Virus record (IMG/VR): IMGVR_UViG_3300014838_000015 | Coordinates: 1 to 64,000 of that record | Source: a virus | Reading direction: 5' to 3' (one strand) | DNA: 64,000 bases | Shown here: piece after piece, positions 1 to 7,440 of the stretch | Layout: the number at the start of each line of letters is the position of its first letter | Position numbering within the stretch: position 1 is the first letter of the stretch | Program-made: the position numbers and the translations under genes | The notes under the pieces: generated by a model | Database searches by the model: none | Told to the model about the DNA's origin: nothing | Seen by the model: the letters and a program-made list of their open reading frames with translations, nothing else

Positions 1-1008
1 TGAAACAAACGTCCCGCTAACGCCGATAATTGCTGGCCAGTTACCGATCATCGATGTAACTGTACCAGAAACTGCTTGTGGTCCTGAAGTGTATGCATTA
101 ACAGAACCCGTCACATTCTGAGGCCCAGAAGTATATGAAGATCCCGGTGTTGATGTTAAAGAACCACTGACACCGATGATTGCCGGCCAATTTGTGATAG
201 CAATTGAACCGCTAACAAGTTGAGCGCCTGAAGTGTAAACATTCTGACCACCTGTCGCAGGCGAAAGAGTTCCGCTAACGCCGATAATTGCAGGCCAGTT
301 GCCGATCATCGATGTCACGGTGCCAGAAACTGCTTGAACGCCGCTGGTGTATACGTTCAGTCCCGGTTGACCTGAAATAGCAACAGTTCCAGAAACATTC
401 TGAGGACCAGACGTAAAAACAGACGTGCCACCAACTGGCATTGAATTTATTGTTCCACTAACGCCTAACGTCACCGGCCAATTGGTAAGAGCGACTGACC
501 CAGAAATGCCTTGTAATCCAGACGTATAAACATTGGTACCACCAACTGAAAGCGTCGAGACGGTACCTGAAACACCTTGAAGACCACTAGTAAAGACATT
601 CGTTCCTGGAACACTGACAACCGCAATAGATCCACTTATTCCCTGTGGACCTGAAGTGTAAACATTCACGGTTCCTGACACGCCTTGTAAACCAGACGTA
701 AAAACGTTCAGACCAGGTTGACCAATCACAGACACAGAACCTGAAACACCAATCAATGAAGGCCAATTGGTTATAGTTGCACCAACGGTTCCCGATACGT
801 TCTGTGTTGTTGGAAATGCAACTTGGCTAGTAACTGATCCAGTGATGACCAAGCTACCAGAAGAAATTTGAAGGAATCGAACGTAACCGATTGAATCAAC
901 GCCAGCAGTCACCAATCCTATGTTACCAGCGGGCAGCAACACGCTGCTCGAGACACCCATTGGATTGCCGTTAACATCAAAAAGTATCGCTGCTGGTGAT
1001 CCGCTCAT
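1..1008 (-). CDS. Repeat-rich virion/fibre-like protein (3' end outside window)
   Basis: An open frame of 336 codons starts at the ATG at 1008, which overlaps the TGA of the upstream gene (ATGA), and runs off the left edge without a stop. After about 60 residues the protein becomes an irregular tandem array of roughly 20-residue units of the type YTSGPQxVSGTV, alternating with NWPxxxGVSGS units. Such Gly/Ser/Val/Thr repeats suggest stacked beta structure, as in phage fibres, but no named family is recognised. It is a paralogue of the gene at 1573-2523, which uses the same units. It is the last visible gene of a translationally coupled set of virion-like genes. A fibre role is inferred from composition and context only. 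Confidence 0.8.
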   Translation of the reverse strand, partial: MSGSPAAILFDVNGNPMGVSSSVLLPAGNIGLVTAGVDSIGYVRFLQISSGSLVITGSVTSQVAFPTTQNVSGTVGATITNWPSLIGVSGSVSVIGQPGLNVFTSGLQGVSGTVNVYTSGPQGISGSIAVVSVPGTNVFTSGLQGVSGTVSTLSVGGTNVYTSGLQGISGSVALTNWPVTLGVSGTINSMPVGGTSVFTSGPQNVSGTVAISGQPGLNVYTSGVQAVSGTVTSMIGNWPAIIGVSGTLSPATGGQNVYTSGAQLVSGSIAITNWPAIIGVSGSLTSTPGSSYTSGPQNVTGSVNAYTSGPQAVSGTVTSMIGNWPAIIGVSGTFVS

Positions 1009-1568
1009 GGTTGTGACCGAGTACGCGACGTTTCGAATACGCCACTATATGTAACGGTGTCTGTGTACGACTCGACCACAGACACACCATCTGATGCATA
1101 TGCCCGCCATTTTATCACAGTTGGAAGTTTATTAGAATTTCTAGTCACGATTGAATCAACTATCCTCTTTGTCCTCGTTGAATCAGTCCACCATACGGTT
1201 CCCGATGGAAATGGCGATGAACTATCGGTATCCTTCACGAGGTTGTTCGGCCATTGAATACCACGAGGACCATCGTCATCAGATAGATGAATGACCTGTT
1301 GAAGCAATTCATGTAACTGAGAGTTCGGTAACCCTGACGATGCAGTTGCAACGATATATGACGCCGTTGTGTTCGATAAAGCGCTACTAGAAATTGCAAG
1401 AATGCTGCCGGCACCATAATCATTGATCGTTACACCTGGACCCGCAGCTAATTGCCTCGCATTGCCCAAGCTACCTGTGTTGGCAACAAGAACGAATTCT
1501 GCATTCGGATCAGCACCTTGAATGATTGTGTTTATGTTAATTGAAGAAGGTGGATATGTTACTGGCAT
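1005..1568 (-). CDS. Putative virion structural protein (187 aa)
   Basis: ATG at 1568 lies 2 nt after the stop of the upstream gene, and its TGA overlaps the start of the downstream gene, so it sits in a tightly coupled cluster. The N-terminal half is Ser/Thr/Ala-rich. A helical stretch LHELLQQVIHLSDDDGP is followed by a beta-rich C-terminal region containing VWWTDSTRTKRIVDS and ending in SGVFETSRTR. I have the impression of similar C-terminal regions in other large-phage virion proteins, but no function is assigned. Attachment or fibre assembly is an inference from its neighbours. Confidence 0.75.
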   Translation of the reverse strand: MPVTYPPSSININTIIQGADPNAEFVLVANTGSLGNARQLAAGPGVTINDYGAGSILAISSSALSNTTASYIVATASSGLPNSQLHELLQQVIHLSDDDGPRGIQWPNNLVKDTDSSSPFPSGTVWWTDSTRTKRIVDSIVTRNSNKLPTVIKWRAYASDGVSVVESYTDTVTYSGVFETSRTRSQP

Positions 1569-1572
1569 TTAG

Positions 1573-2523
1573 TTATTGCTCCGTGACCATTAAATTGCCG
1601 GGAATTGCATCAAACACGTAACTAATTTCTTCAGTCGACAACGTATCCATCGAATAATAAGTACCAGGAAGCATCTGTATGATGAATGATCCTGTCGAAG
1701 CAATTGGGCCCAATGAAATATACGCATTTCCCTTGCTTGTGAACGTGTTAAAAACGCTGACACCAAACCTATTTGCATTCGAAGCAAGGGCAACCTGACT
1801 AACGAGGCTGGCAGTCAAATTTTGCGTTGTGTGAGACGTTGAACGTGGTGATGTAAAATTAGTCACCTGAACAGAACCGGTAACCTGTTGAACTCCAACG
1901 TTCGTCGCAAACGAACCTGTCACCCATATTGGCGCTGATTGAGGTGCTGTAACAATGATCGAACCAGAAATACCGACCGTACCAGATATGAACTGAGCAC
2001 CGCTTGTATAGATGTTCTGACCGCCTGAAGCAGTCGACAACGTTCCACTAACGCCAATCGTAGCCGGCCAATTCGTTATCGTCGTAGGTTGATTTGCGGG
2101 AAAATTGTTTACATTGATCGATCCACTTACGCCAACAAACGCTGGCCAGTTACCGATCATCGATGTAACTGTACCAGAAACGTTTTGAGGACCTGTGGTA
2201 AACACCGATGTTCCACCGACTGGCGTTGAACTTACAGATCCACTAACGCCGACAATCGATGGCCAATTCGTCACAACGATAGAACCAGAAATTCCTTGAA
2301 GCACAGGAAAGTTGGCAACCGTGACCGGCAATGAACTGCTAACAGATACATTGACCTGATTCAGAACGGTGACATCCGCGCTTCCACTCGTCGTCGTGCT
2401 ACCGCCGATTGAACCTGTGATCCACAACGGATTTGTTATCGAAGTTCCAACTATGCTAACGCTACCCGTCACAACGACAGGTGCCGACGTCGATAAATCC
2501 GCTTTGTCGTTAAAGAGAGGCAT
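1573..2523 (-). CDS. Repeat-rich virion/fibre-like protein with C-terminal beta domain
   Basis: This 316-residue protein starts at the ATG at 2523, directly after the TAA of the upstream gene. Residues from about 20 to 215 consist of repeats with SGSV, NWPxxxGVSGS and QxVSGTV cores, the same units as in the protein at 1-1008. The last 90 residues (NANRFGVSVFNTF through LPGTYYSMD to MVTEQ) match the pattern of the C-terminal half of the protein at 2524-3003, so the two genes share a terminal domain. Probably a fibre or head-decoration component. Its position among coupled genes supports co-assembly with them. Confidence 0.75.
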   Translation of the reverse strand: MPLFNDKADLSTSAPVVVTGSVSIVGTSITNPLWITGSIGGSTTTSGSADVTVLNQVNVSVSSSLPVTVANFPVLQGISGSIVVTNWPSIVGVSGSVSSTPVGGTSVFTTGPQNVSGTVTSMIGNWPAFVGVSGSINVNNFPANQPTTITNWPATIGVSGTLSTASGGQNIYTSGAQFISGTVGISGSIIVTAPQSAPIWVTGSFATNVGVQQVTGSVQVTNFTSPRSTSHTTQNLTASLVSQVALASNANRFGVSVFNTFTSKGNAYISLGPIASTGSFIIQMLPGTYYSMDTLSTEEISYVFDAIPGNLMVTEQ

Positions 2524-3003
2524 TTATTTGTGAAATTCAGTGATGAATAACGTACCTACGTTTGTGTCCCACGTGCCGTCAATCTCACCTGGATAAGTAA
2601 AAGGCATCTCGTAGTAGCCACCAGGTCGAAGCTTAACGCTGTAGCTATTCGTTGCTGCACCAGCGCCAAACTTCACGTATACACTACCGGATGAAAAATC
2701 ATCACATGTGAATATTATACCCAAACGCGCGGTATTCGATTGAAGCAAAACAACGTTTGCAAAGCTTGCAGTAACGACAGTCAACGTTGTTCCTGATGCT
2801 GAAACAGGTGAAGACGTCACAGGAATCGAACCAGTCGTTGAAATGAACCATGGCGCGCTGGGATTACCAGGACCCTGACCCATTGACGTCCCAACGTTGA
2901 CGTTGAAGCTCGCAGAGAGCTGAACGTTATCAATGGCGACGCTTCCGGTAACCTGAACGACGTTACCGACTGAAACGATGTCTGTTAAAGCATATGCTGT
3001 CAC
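2524..3003 (-). CDS. Virion-like protein with shared C-terminal beta domain (159 aa)
   Basis: The start is GTG at 3003, preceded by AGGGATC. A TATATT box lies further upstream. The N-terminal half has VTGS-type strands. The C-terminal half (NTARLGIIFTCDD, YVKFGAGAATNSYSVKL, PGGYYEMP, IDGTWDTN) is homologous by eye to the end of the next protein (1573-2523), suggesting duplication of a beta-sandwich domain. It is the first gene of the coupled leftward fibre-like cluster. Function unknown; structural by context. Confidence 0.75.
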   Translation of the reverse strand: MTAYALTDIVSVGNVVQVTGSVAIDNVQLSASFNVNVGTSMGQGPGNPSAPWFISTTGSIPVTSSPVSASGTTLTVVTASFANVVLLQSNTARLGIIFTCDDFSSGSVYVKFGAGAATNSYSVKLRPGGYYEMPFTYPGEIDGTWDTNVGTLFITEFHK

Positions 3004-3052
3004 GCAGGATCCCTAACAAATATACCCCACGCAACGTACATATGACCGCAAC

Positions 3053-3343
3053 TCACTCGTTACCGTTGATGCACTCACCTATAAGAAGACGTAAAGAACC
3101 GATGGAAATCCTCAACGATCTCCCTTCAGGATAAACAGGACCCTTCATCGTGGTATCGATGTTTTCATCGCTGTTTGCTTCATCATCAGTTAGAAGCTCT
3201 TCACCCGGATCAAGCTCATCCTCTGCTCCAGCCACACACATCATCCCACCGCGTGCCTGTGGAGGAGTTCCAAACGCATCCTCATGGATACACAAGTCAG
3301 ATCCAACGAACGATCTCAAACGATTCAATCGCCTCTGTGCCAC
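3053..3343 (-). CDS. Small acidic protein with C-terminal LRxLIxE motif (96 aa)
   Basis: GTG start at 3343. The middle is strongly acidic (DELDPGEELLTDDEANSDEN). The protein ends with LRISIGSLRLLIGE, the amphipathic motif found at the N-terminus of several other proteins in this window (near 16.3, 16.9, 19.0, 25.8 and 37.7 kb). Here the motif is at the C-terminus instead. No family recognised. The reading frame is supported mainly by this motif and by fitting the gap between neighbours. An internal start is possible. Confidence 0.55.
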   Translation of the reverse strand: MAQRRLNRLRSFVGSDLCIHEDAFGTPPQARGGMMCVAGAEDELDPGEELLTDDEANSDENIDTTMKGPVYPEGRSLRISIGSLRLLIGECINGNE

Positions 3344-3442
3344 AACGATACGTATACTGAACGTTACTTATTGATGATCTTTAGCTCGTCAATCTCATCG
3401 ATGTGTTCAATAATGATATTATATGCTGAACTTGGGATAATT

Positions 3443-3464
3443 GTGTGACAACGCGTTGTCACAC
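3443..3464. repeat. 22-bp perfect palindrome
   Basis: The sequence between 3343 and 3481 contains a perfect inverted repeat with half-site GTGTGACAACG. As RNA it would form a 9-bp stem with a CGCG loop just after the stop of the gene at 3481-4017. No U-run follows on either strand, so an operator or processing site is as likely as a terminator. Confidence 0.6.
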
Positions 3465-3480
3465 GACCGAACAAACGTCG

Positions 3481-4017
3481 CTAACGCCGGACGACACCCA
3501 AATGTCCGCGCCCTTCGCGCCGAACGAGATCGAATTGAACGGGCTTCGCCTCGTTTGCGATGCGTTCGATTTCATTCGCGGCGTCCCGAAGCACTTGCGA
3601 CTGGCTGTCCGTCCGTACTTCACCGACGCGCGCAGTTTTGTTCGTAGCCATATCAATAAGACTCTTTTTCACAAGAACACCATCAATATCAACATAATTT
3701 GTGTCAGCGTTAACATCAATAACGCTGATCCATTTTACAAATGCTTCTTTTGTTCTTTTACAAACTTCTTCTTCAAGATTAGGTGCAGTTTCAGAAAAAT
3801 TTTCATAAACATATTGTTGAACTTGATCAATTATTTGATCAAGAACTAGATCAATTTTACGTTGTTTGAGTATATTACAAACAAGATCTTTTGATGATTT
3901 AACATCATGTTCAACGTCAGTCGTTACAACGATTGAACTTTCTTTTCTTTCTTCTAACGCCTTAAATCGTTCATCAAGCTTTGAAAACGTTTCTTCAATC
4001 ACATCAATATTGTCCAT
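3481..4017 (-). CDS. Unknown protein, helical/coiled-coil rich (178 aa)
   Basis: I prefer the ATG at 4017 because AAGGTG lies at good spacing in front of it. An in-frame ATG at 4035 overlaps the end of the upstream gene and has no such site. The first 30 residues (ETFSKLDERFKALEERK) look like a coiled coil and most of the protein is charged and helical. The stretch covering about residues 40-120 is noticeably AT-rich compared with neighbours, whereas the 3' end is GC-rich. No family recognised. Confidence 0.7.
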   Translation of the reverse strand: MDNIDVIEETFSKLDERFKALEERKESSIVVTTDVEHDVKSSKDLVCNILKQRKIDLVLDQIIDQVQQYVYENFSETAPNLEEEVCKRTKEAFVKWISVIDVNADTNYVDIDGVLVKKSLIDMATNKTARVGEVRTDSQSQVLRDAANEIERIANEAKPVQFDLVRREGRGHLGVVRR

Positions 4018-4027
4018 GTTAACACCT

Positions 4028-4687
4028 TCAATCATTTAACGCTTGCCATGCACGACCTAACACGATCTCAGCACCGTGTGTTGTCGGATGCACGCCGTCT
4101 GCTAACTGCACGCTAGCATCATCTATACTAACATACACACATGCTGGCATCACAATATCATGTAACATTGAATTGATGGGCCACGTGCGACCATGAACTG
4201 ATGTGTTTCCAACCCAAACGCATCCAATGTGATAACTACGAACAACGTCAAGAATTTGATCAACATTGGGCGCTTGAACGGCATAATAATCGTTCGTTCC
4301 CAAGAACACAATGACATCATCAACGTTAGAGTGAGAACGTAGCGATGTTGCAAATCGATCGTTCAACGTCCAATATTCAATCGTCGTTCCTGGCCTACAA
4401 TCAACATCGAACGTATCGATCAATCTATTGTTTGCACGATCAACGCCTTCAACGACGCGTTGCATGATTGCACCAACTGCGCATGCCTGTGAATCGCCTA
4501 CAACGAGAACGTGTCGAGACGGTTTACGATCGAACACGGTTCGATCAACGCACATCGTTGGTTCAACTGACTGTGCTGTACACTGATCGATTCCATCGCT
4601 GCTCGTTGCAATAGCGTGATCGAACGTGCCAGCGAACGCACCGTAGCAACAACACGTAATCGCAACGAACGACGACCATGAACGCAA
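4028..4687 (-). CDS. SGNH/GDSL-family hydrolase, possibly exported
   Basis: The protein (219 aa) shows the SGNH hydrolase blocks in order: GDSQA with the nucleophile Ser in block I, FLGTNDYY (the GxND block III) and ADGVHPTTHG (block V, DxxH). This family hydrolyses ester bonds in lipids, acetylated glycans or peptidoglycan. The first 20 residues (MRSWSSFVAITCCCYGAFAG) are hydrophobic and could be a signal peptide, implying action in the envelope. Small genes follow downstream. A role in lysis or in trimming surface polysaccharide is inference; the substrate cannot be read. Confidence 0.8.
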   Translation of the reverse strand: MRSWSSFVAITCCCYGAFAGTFDHAIATSSDGIDQCTAQSVEPTMCVDRTVFDRKPSRHVLVVGDSQACAVGAIMQRVVEGVDRANNRLIDTFDVDCRPGTTIEYWTLNDRFATSLRSHSNVDDVIVFLGTNDYYAVQAPNVDQILDVVRSYHIGCVWVGNTSVHGRTWPINSMLHDIVMPACVYVSIDDASVQLADGVHPTTHGAEIVLGRAWQALND

Positions 4688-4690
4688 TGA

Positions 4691-4924
4691 TCACCTGCCC
4701 GCGATGAGCACCTGTGCAGCTAGCTCAACACGTTTGCGAAGTTCATCAGGTAATGCCGAAAGAAGAATATACGTCTCAGCCTTAACGATACCATGTGGCA
4801 CGCCTTCGCTGATCGAATCACCGTTTATCACGCCCACTCGCAGAGCCAACGGTGGCAATCCTGCCCTGTTCGCAATCATCGGTTGGTACAGATCGACCCT
4901 TTGAGGGGTCACTTGAGTTCCCAT
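4691..4924 (-). CDS. Unknown small protein (77 aa)
   Basis: The ATG at 4924 is chosen because GGAAGGA precedes it at 6-7 nt; a longer reading from a TTG at 4948 lacks a ribosome site. It begins MGTQVTPQRVDLYQPM and ends with a helical segment LPDELRKRVELAAQVLIAG. It ends 3 nt before the SGNH hydrolase gene. Its first 107 bases overlap the 3' end of the gene at 4818-5102 in another frame, which is unusual here. Function unknown. Confidence 0.65.
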   Translation of the reverse strand: MGTQVTPQRVDLYQPMIANRAGLPPLALRVGVINGDSISEGVPHGIVKAETYILLSALPDELRKRVELAAQVLIAGR

Positions 4925-5102
4925 TGTTTTTCCTTCCATTCGTTTCAAGTGCTAGCTTTTTATCAGCAGGTGCATCACGCATGATTCGAACAAGTTCATC
5001 CTGTAACGGTTTAGGATCGCCACCCGTGAGCGCAGTCGCCATCACACGTTCAAGAAAACACGCAAATTTTGCATCCCAACCATGCAAACGTCGAGAGGAC
5101 AT
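4818..5102 (-). CDS. Unknown small protein, long overlap with next gene (94 aa)
   Basis: ATG at 5102 with GGGG and GTGATG just upstream. Residues 1-52 look like a genuine protein (DAKFACFLERVMAT, PLQDELVRIMRDAPADKKLAL). The last 40 residues are low-complexity, charged, and overlap the start of the next gene out of frame. Either the overlap is natural or the original stop was lost by a small indel. No family recognised. Confidence 0.5.
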   Translation of the reverse strand: MSSRRLHGWDAKFACFLERVMATALTGGDPKPLQDELVRIMRDAPADKKLALETNGRKNNGNSSDPSKGRSVPTDDCEQGRIATVGSASGRDKR

Positions 5103-5109
5103 TTCTACA

Positions 5110-5292
5110 TCACCCCTTCAACAACGCATTCTTGCACTCATTGAGCGCTTCTGTGGCACTAGCGAGTTGCTTCTGCAACTCAACAAGTAGTTCCTTCATC
5201 GTAATGATGTTACGTGAACCAACGTGCTCGTTCTTTATTTGTTCTTCTAATGTGGAAATCTGTTCCACTAATAGCTCAGTCCTTGCCGACAT
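5110..5292 (-). CDS. Small coiled-coil protein (60 aa)
   Basis: The 60-residue product is almost entirely heptad-like: LLVEQISTLEEQI, then KELLVELQKQLASATEALNE. A dimerising coiled coil is likely. It is followed after 7 nt by the gene starting at 5102, so the two are probably co-transcribed. No further function can be given. Confidence 0.6.
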   Translation of the reverse strand: MSARTELLVEQISTLEEQIKNEHVGSRNIITMKELLVELQKQLASATEALNECKNALLKG

Positions 5293-5360
5293 ACTATGAT
5301 CCTACTCCATTCTCGGGTCACTGTGAACCCAAAGAATATGTAGGCGTACGCAGCGACGTG

Positions 5361-5618
5361 TTACAGTACCCACGACCTACGAACGAATCCTTCAACAACA
5401 TCAACGTTCACACACTTTGTGAACTCAGATACACACTGTTGTTGCTTGACAACGCCATCCAACCTGCCTACGTTGAGCTTAAATCCAGCAGACCTAACGG
5501 TAACGAACGCTTGAGCTAGCATCATTCCGTTTATGCTCTGTGCAACCTTCATTGCCAATTCATAACCCTCTAAACGTTTACCGTTGCTCTTACGATACGT
5601 GTTCTTTCTGTCACTCAT
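5361..5618 (-). CDS. Unknown small protein (85 aa)
   Basis: ATG at 5618 opens a frame whose first 45 residues are basic and helical (MSDRKNTYRKSNGKRLEGYE, then AMKVAQSINGMML). The C-terminal half has predicted strands (AFVTVRSAGFKLNVG). It is the first gene after a 500-base stretch without recognised genes. No family or function is recognised. Confidence 0.5.
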   Translation of the reverse strand: MSDRKNTYRKSNGKRLEGYELAMKVAQSINGMMLAQAFVTVRSAGFKLNVGRLDGVVKQQQCVSEFTKCVNVDVVEGFVRRSWVL

Positions 5619-6154
5619 TTGTTGATGATAATGACATCGCTCATTCAGTTGTAACCCAACATTGGATAATCACAAAATAAACGATTCATTTCCTTTTCAT
5701 TGTTGATGTAAAAACATTGGTGGAGATGTCGGCATCCGAGAGCCGAGTCTACGACCTTTCCTCGAAAAAATTCTACAAGCTTAATCCTTCTGTTTGATCG
5801 TCCTAGGATGGGACTATGTGACCTGTTTTTCGTCGGATTCACAACACGACGTTTCGTTTTTACACCCGACGGTGTTTTTAGTGAATCGCTCCACCAGCGC
5901 TCGACTTGCTGTTCCTAGGTTGTCGAGTACCCGTTCCGTCAGGCCGCGTTAGCGAGCGAGACAGAGACGACGCCGTTATCGTTGGCAGTCAAACGTGGTC
6001 ACGTTTTTGTCGAGGTTCATAACCATCCTCGGCTTGCATTTCTTCAATTCTTCGCCGTATCGAATCCTTTCATCCCCATATGGTGATCAGGAACGTTCCC
6101 TGACCAACAATAGTAACTATACCACCCACGAGCATCGCTTTGCACCGCAAGACG
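5619..6154. other. 536-bp stretch without a convincing gene
   Basis: A 65-codon minus-strand frame (5645-5842) exists but has no ribosome site and atypical composition, so I do not call it. The stretch is richer in GC than its neighbours around 5720-5990. It contains short inverted elements such as TCGGC/GCCGA near 5732-5750 and TCAGG/CCTGA near 6090-6105. A minus-strand segment ends in CATCTCCACCA, which looks like a tRNA 3' end, but the matching acceptor and arms are absent. A non-coding RNA or decayed gene is possible. Confidence 0.4.
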
Positions 6155-6388
6155 TTAACGTCGTTCAACGATCGAATCAAGGTGTTCTATCTTCTTCTTC
6201 TCACGCTTCATGAAGGCATCAAATTTATCACGAAACTCGCTGTCGTATGTTTTAACAGACTCAAGTGAGTCAACGATGCATGCTCGAACCTTTGCTAGCA
6301 CTGTTTCAGCTTCATCGGTCATTTCATCGTGCATCACCAACGTATCGTACAGAAACATCAATTCACCAGCGTTTAGATTGAGCTTCAT
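6155..6388 (-). CDS. Small acidic/helical protein (77 aa)
   Basis: ATG at 6388 is preceded by AAAGGATG at suitable spacing. The sequence starts MKLNLNAGELMFLYDTLVMH and is mostly helical with alternating acidic and basic residues, ending KREKKKIEHLDSIVERR. No motif or family recognised. An 18-bp palindrome lies just upstream of the ribosome site and may influence its expression. Confidence 0.65.
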   Translation of the reverse strand: MKLNLNAGELMFLYDTLVMHDEMTDEAETVLAKVRACIVDSLESVKTYDSEFRDKFDAFMKREKKKIEHLDSIVERR

Positions 6389-6411
6389 TTGTTCATCCTT
6401 TTAACGATCAA

Positions 6412-6429
6412 TGGCAGGATATCCTGCCA
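6412..6429. repeat. 18-bp perfect palindrome upstream of 6155-6388 gene
   Basis: Half-site TGGCAGGAT followed by its exact complement, about 24 nt upstream of the ATG at 6388 and downstream of the gene at 6480. It could be a repressor operator or a short hairpin in the leader. There is no U-run. Confidence 0.55.
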
Positions 6430-6479
6430 CCAACCTTACAACTCACGGTGTCAAAAGTATATCAGCAAGCAAAATCCGC

Positions 6480-6782
6480 TTAGTATCGAAGGTCAGGCTC
6501 CGACAATCCAACAGCATCAAAGTGCTTGCGTAGAGCAAGAAACAACGTTCGAGCCTCGCGACCGTTGAATTCAAGCGTCGGATACCCAAACTCACGTCCC
6601 TCACAATCAATGAACAAACGAGTGCTGTTCATTCGTGGATTGGTTGAAATCGCAAGTTCAAGCGATCCGGGATCACGACGGGACGTCTCTGTTCGAACAT
6701 TACCGTTCTTATCTGACCGAACGATGACACGGGAATTGCTGTTCGTTGATCGTACCACTTTGCTACCTGTTTTCGTTCCCAT
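6480..6782 (-). CDS. Unknown small basic protein (100 aa)
   Basis: The start at 6782 is set by AGGAGAG placed 4 nt before ATG; a longer frame to 6851 would read through a good promoter and is rejected. The N-terminal 45 residues are basic and Ser/Thr/Asn-rich (MGTKTGSKVVRSTNSNSRVI). The C-terminal half has a compact fold pattern (TRLFIDCEGREFGYPTLEF, then ARTLFLALRKHF). No family recognised. It has its own promoter and is therefore likely expressed separately from the virion genes. Confidence 0.65.
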   Translation of the reverse strand: MGTKTGSKVVRSTNSNSRVIVRSDKNGNVRTETSRRDPGSLELAISTNPRMNSTRLFIDCEGREFGYPTLEFNGREARTLFLALRKHFDAVGLSEPDLRY

Positions 6783-6822
6783 TTTCTCTCCTGGTTTGAT
6801 CGTTGATCGATCATGTAAAGAG

Positions 6823-6851
6823 ATAGTACATTCGCACGCGCCTGTGTACAA
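6823..6851 (-). promoter_or_regulatory. Sigma70-like promoter for gene at 6480-6782
   Basis: On the minus strand, TTGTAC is separated by exactly 17 nt from TACTAT. The gene start is about 40 nt downstream with a strong ribosome site. This is one of the few sites in the window with a recognisable -35 element. Confidence 0.55.
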
Positions 6852-6940
6852 ACCGCCCCCGTTAAAAGACTTTGGCGTAACCTTGAGATATTAGATCACG
6901 CCAAATGAACGATTCCGTGGGCGGCCCGTGGGCAGCAAAA

Positions 6941-7378
6941 TCACGGCTTGAGCGTTACGCTACCGGAAACTGCACAGAGCAACCAACCCTTGCTATCAGA
7001 CCAAAACCCAACGGTTCCGCCCGCTGGAACCTGCAACTTGGTGCCGAGCGAAGAAGAAACCGTCTGAATTCCACCAGTACCAGGTACGTTCACGGCCATA
7101 GAACCGGAGATGAGGTACGGGTATTGACCAAGCGAATCAGTGATGAGAATGTCACCGCCCGGCCATGCCGAAGCCGCAGGAAGCGAACCGGTGAACAAAC
7201 CAGCACCGGCCGAACCGGTGACAGAAACGATGTAGAAACCAGGAGCGGGAATTTGAACAGCGCCGCTTCCAGCAGCGCCGAGAGGCAACATCACCTCAGC
7301 GGCCATCGCCGTCACACCGTTGATGGTTATGTTGTTGCTTCCATCATCTACAAAACCACGTTGATCGAGTGTAGCCAT
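6941..7378 (-). CDS. Putative virion/decoration protein (145 aa)
   Basis: ATG at 7378 follows GGGAGA; the ribosome site sits in one arm of a small GTCTC/GAGAC hairpin. The product is Gly/Ser/Val-rich (QIPAPGFYIVSVTGSAG, PYLISGSMAVNVPG, GFWSDSKGWLLCAVSGSVTL) with beta character like the fibre-like proteins at the left end. A TACTTA box lies 22 nt before the start, as with other structural genes here. No named family. Head or tail decoration is inferred. Confidence 0.65.
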   Translation of the reverse strand: MATLDQRGFVDDGSNNITINGVTAMAAEVMLPLGAAGSGAVQIPAPGFYIVSVTGSAGAGLFTGSLPAASAWPGGDILITDSLGQYPYLISGSMAVNVPGTGGIQTVSSSLGTKLQVPAGGTVGFWSDSKGWLLCAVSGSVTLKP

Positions 7379-7400
7379 GTTATGTCTCCCGCTTGAGACT

Positions 7401-7406
7401 TAAGTA
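7401..7406 (-). promoter_or_regulatory. TACTTA box before virion gene 6941-7378
   Basis: TACTTA on the minus strand, 22 nt from the ATG, with a ribosome site between. It is one of six such boxes at 17-27 nt from structural-type genes in this window; candidate late promoter. Confidence 0.4.
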
Positions 7407-7440
7407 TGGACGATAACGAAGAAATCATTGAAGCATTAAT

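Noticed and set aside
3445-3849. 134-codon plus-strand open frame
   Set aside because: Antisense to the gene at 3481-4017, which has a ribosome site; the translated product is composition-driven (Asn/Ile/Phe).
5700-5790. tRNA-like 3' end (CATCTCCACCA) on the minus strand
   Set aside because: The T-arm loop would have 8 bases and no matching 5' acceptor strand or anticodon arm is found upstream.
5645-5842. 65-codon minus-strand frame
   Set aside because: No ribosome site, basic low-quality sequence, codon use unlike neighbours. Kept only as part of the gene-free stretch.
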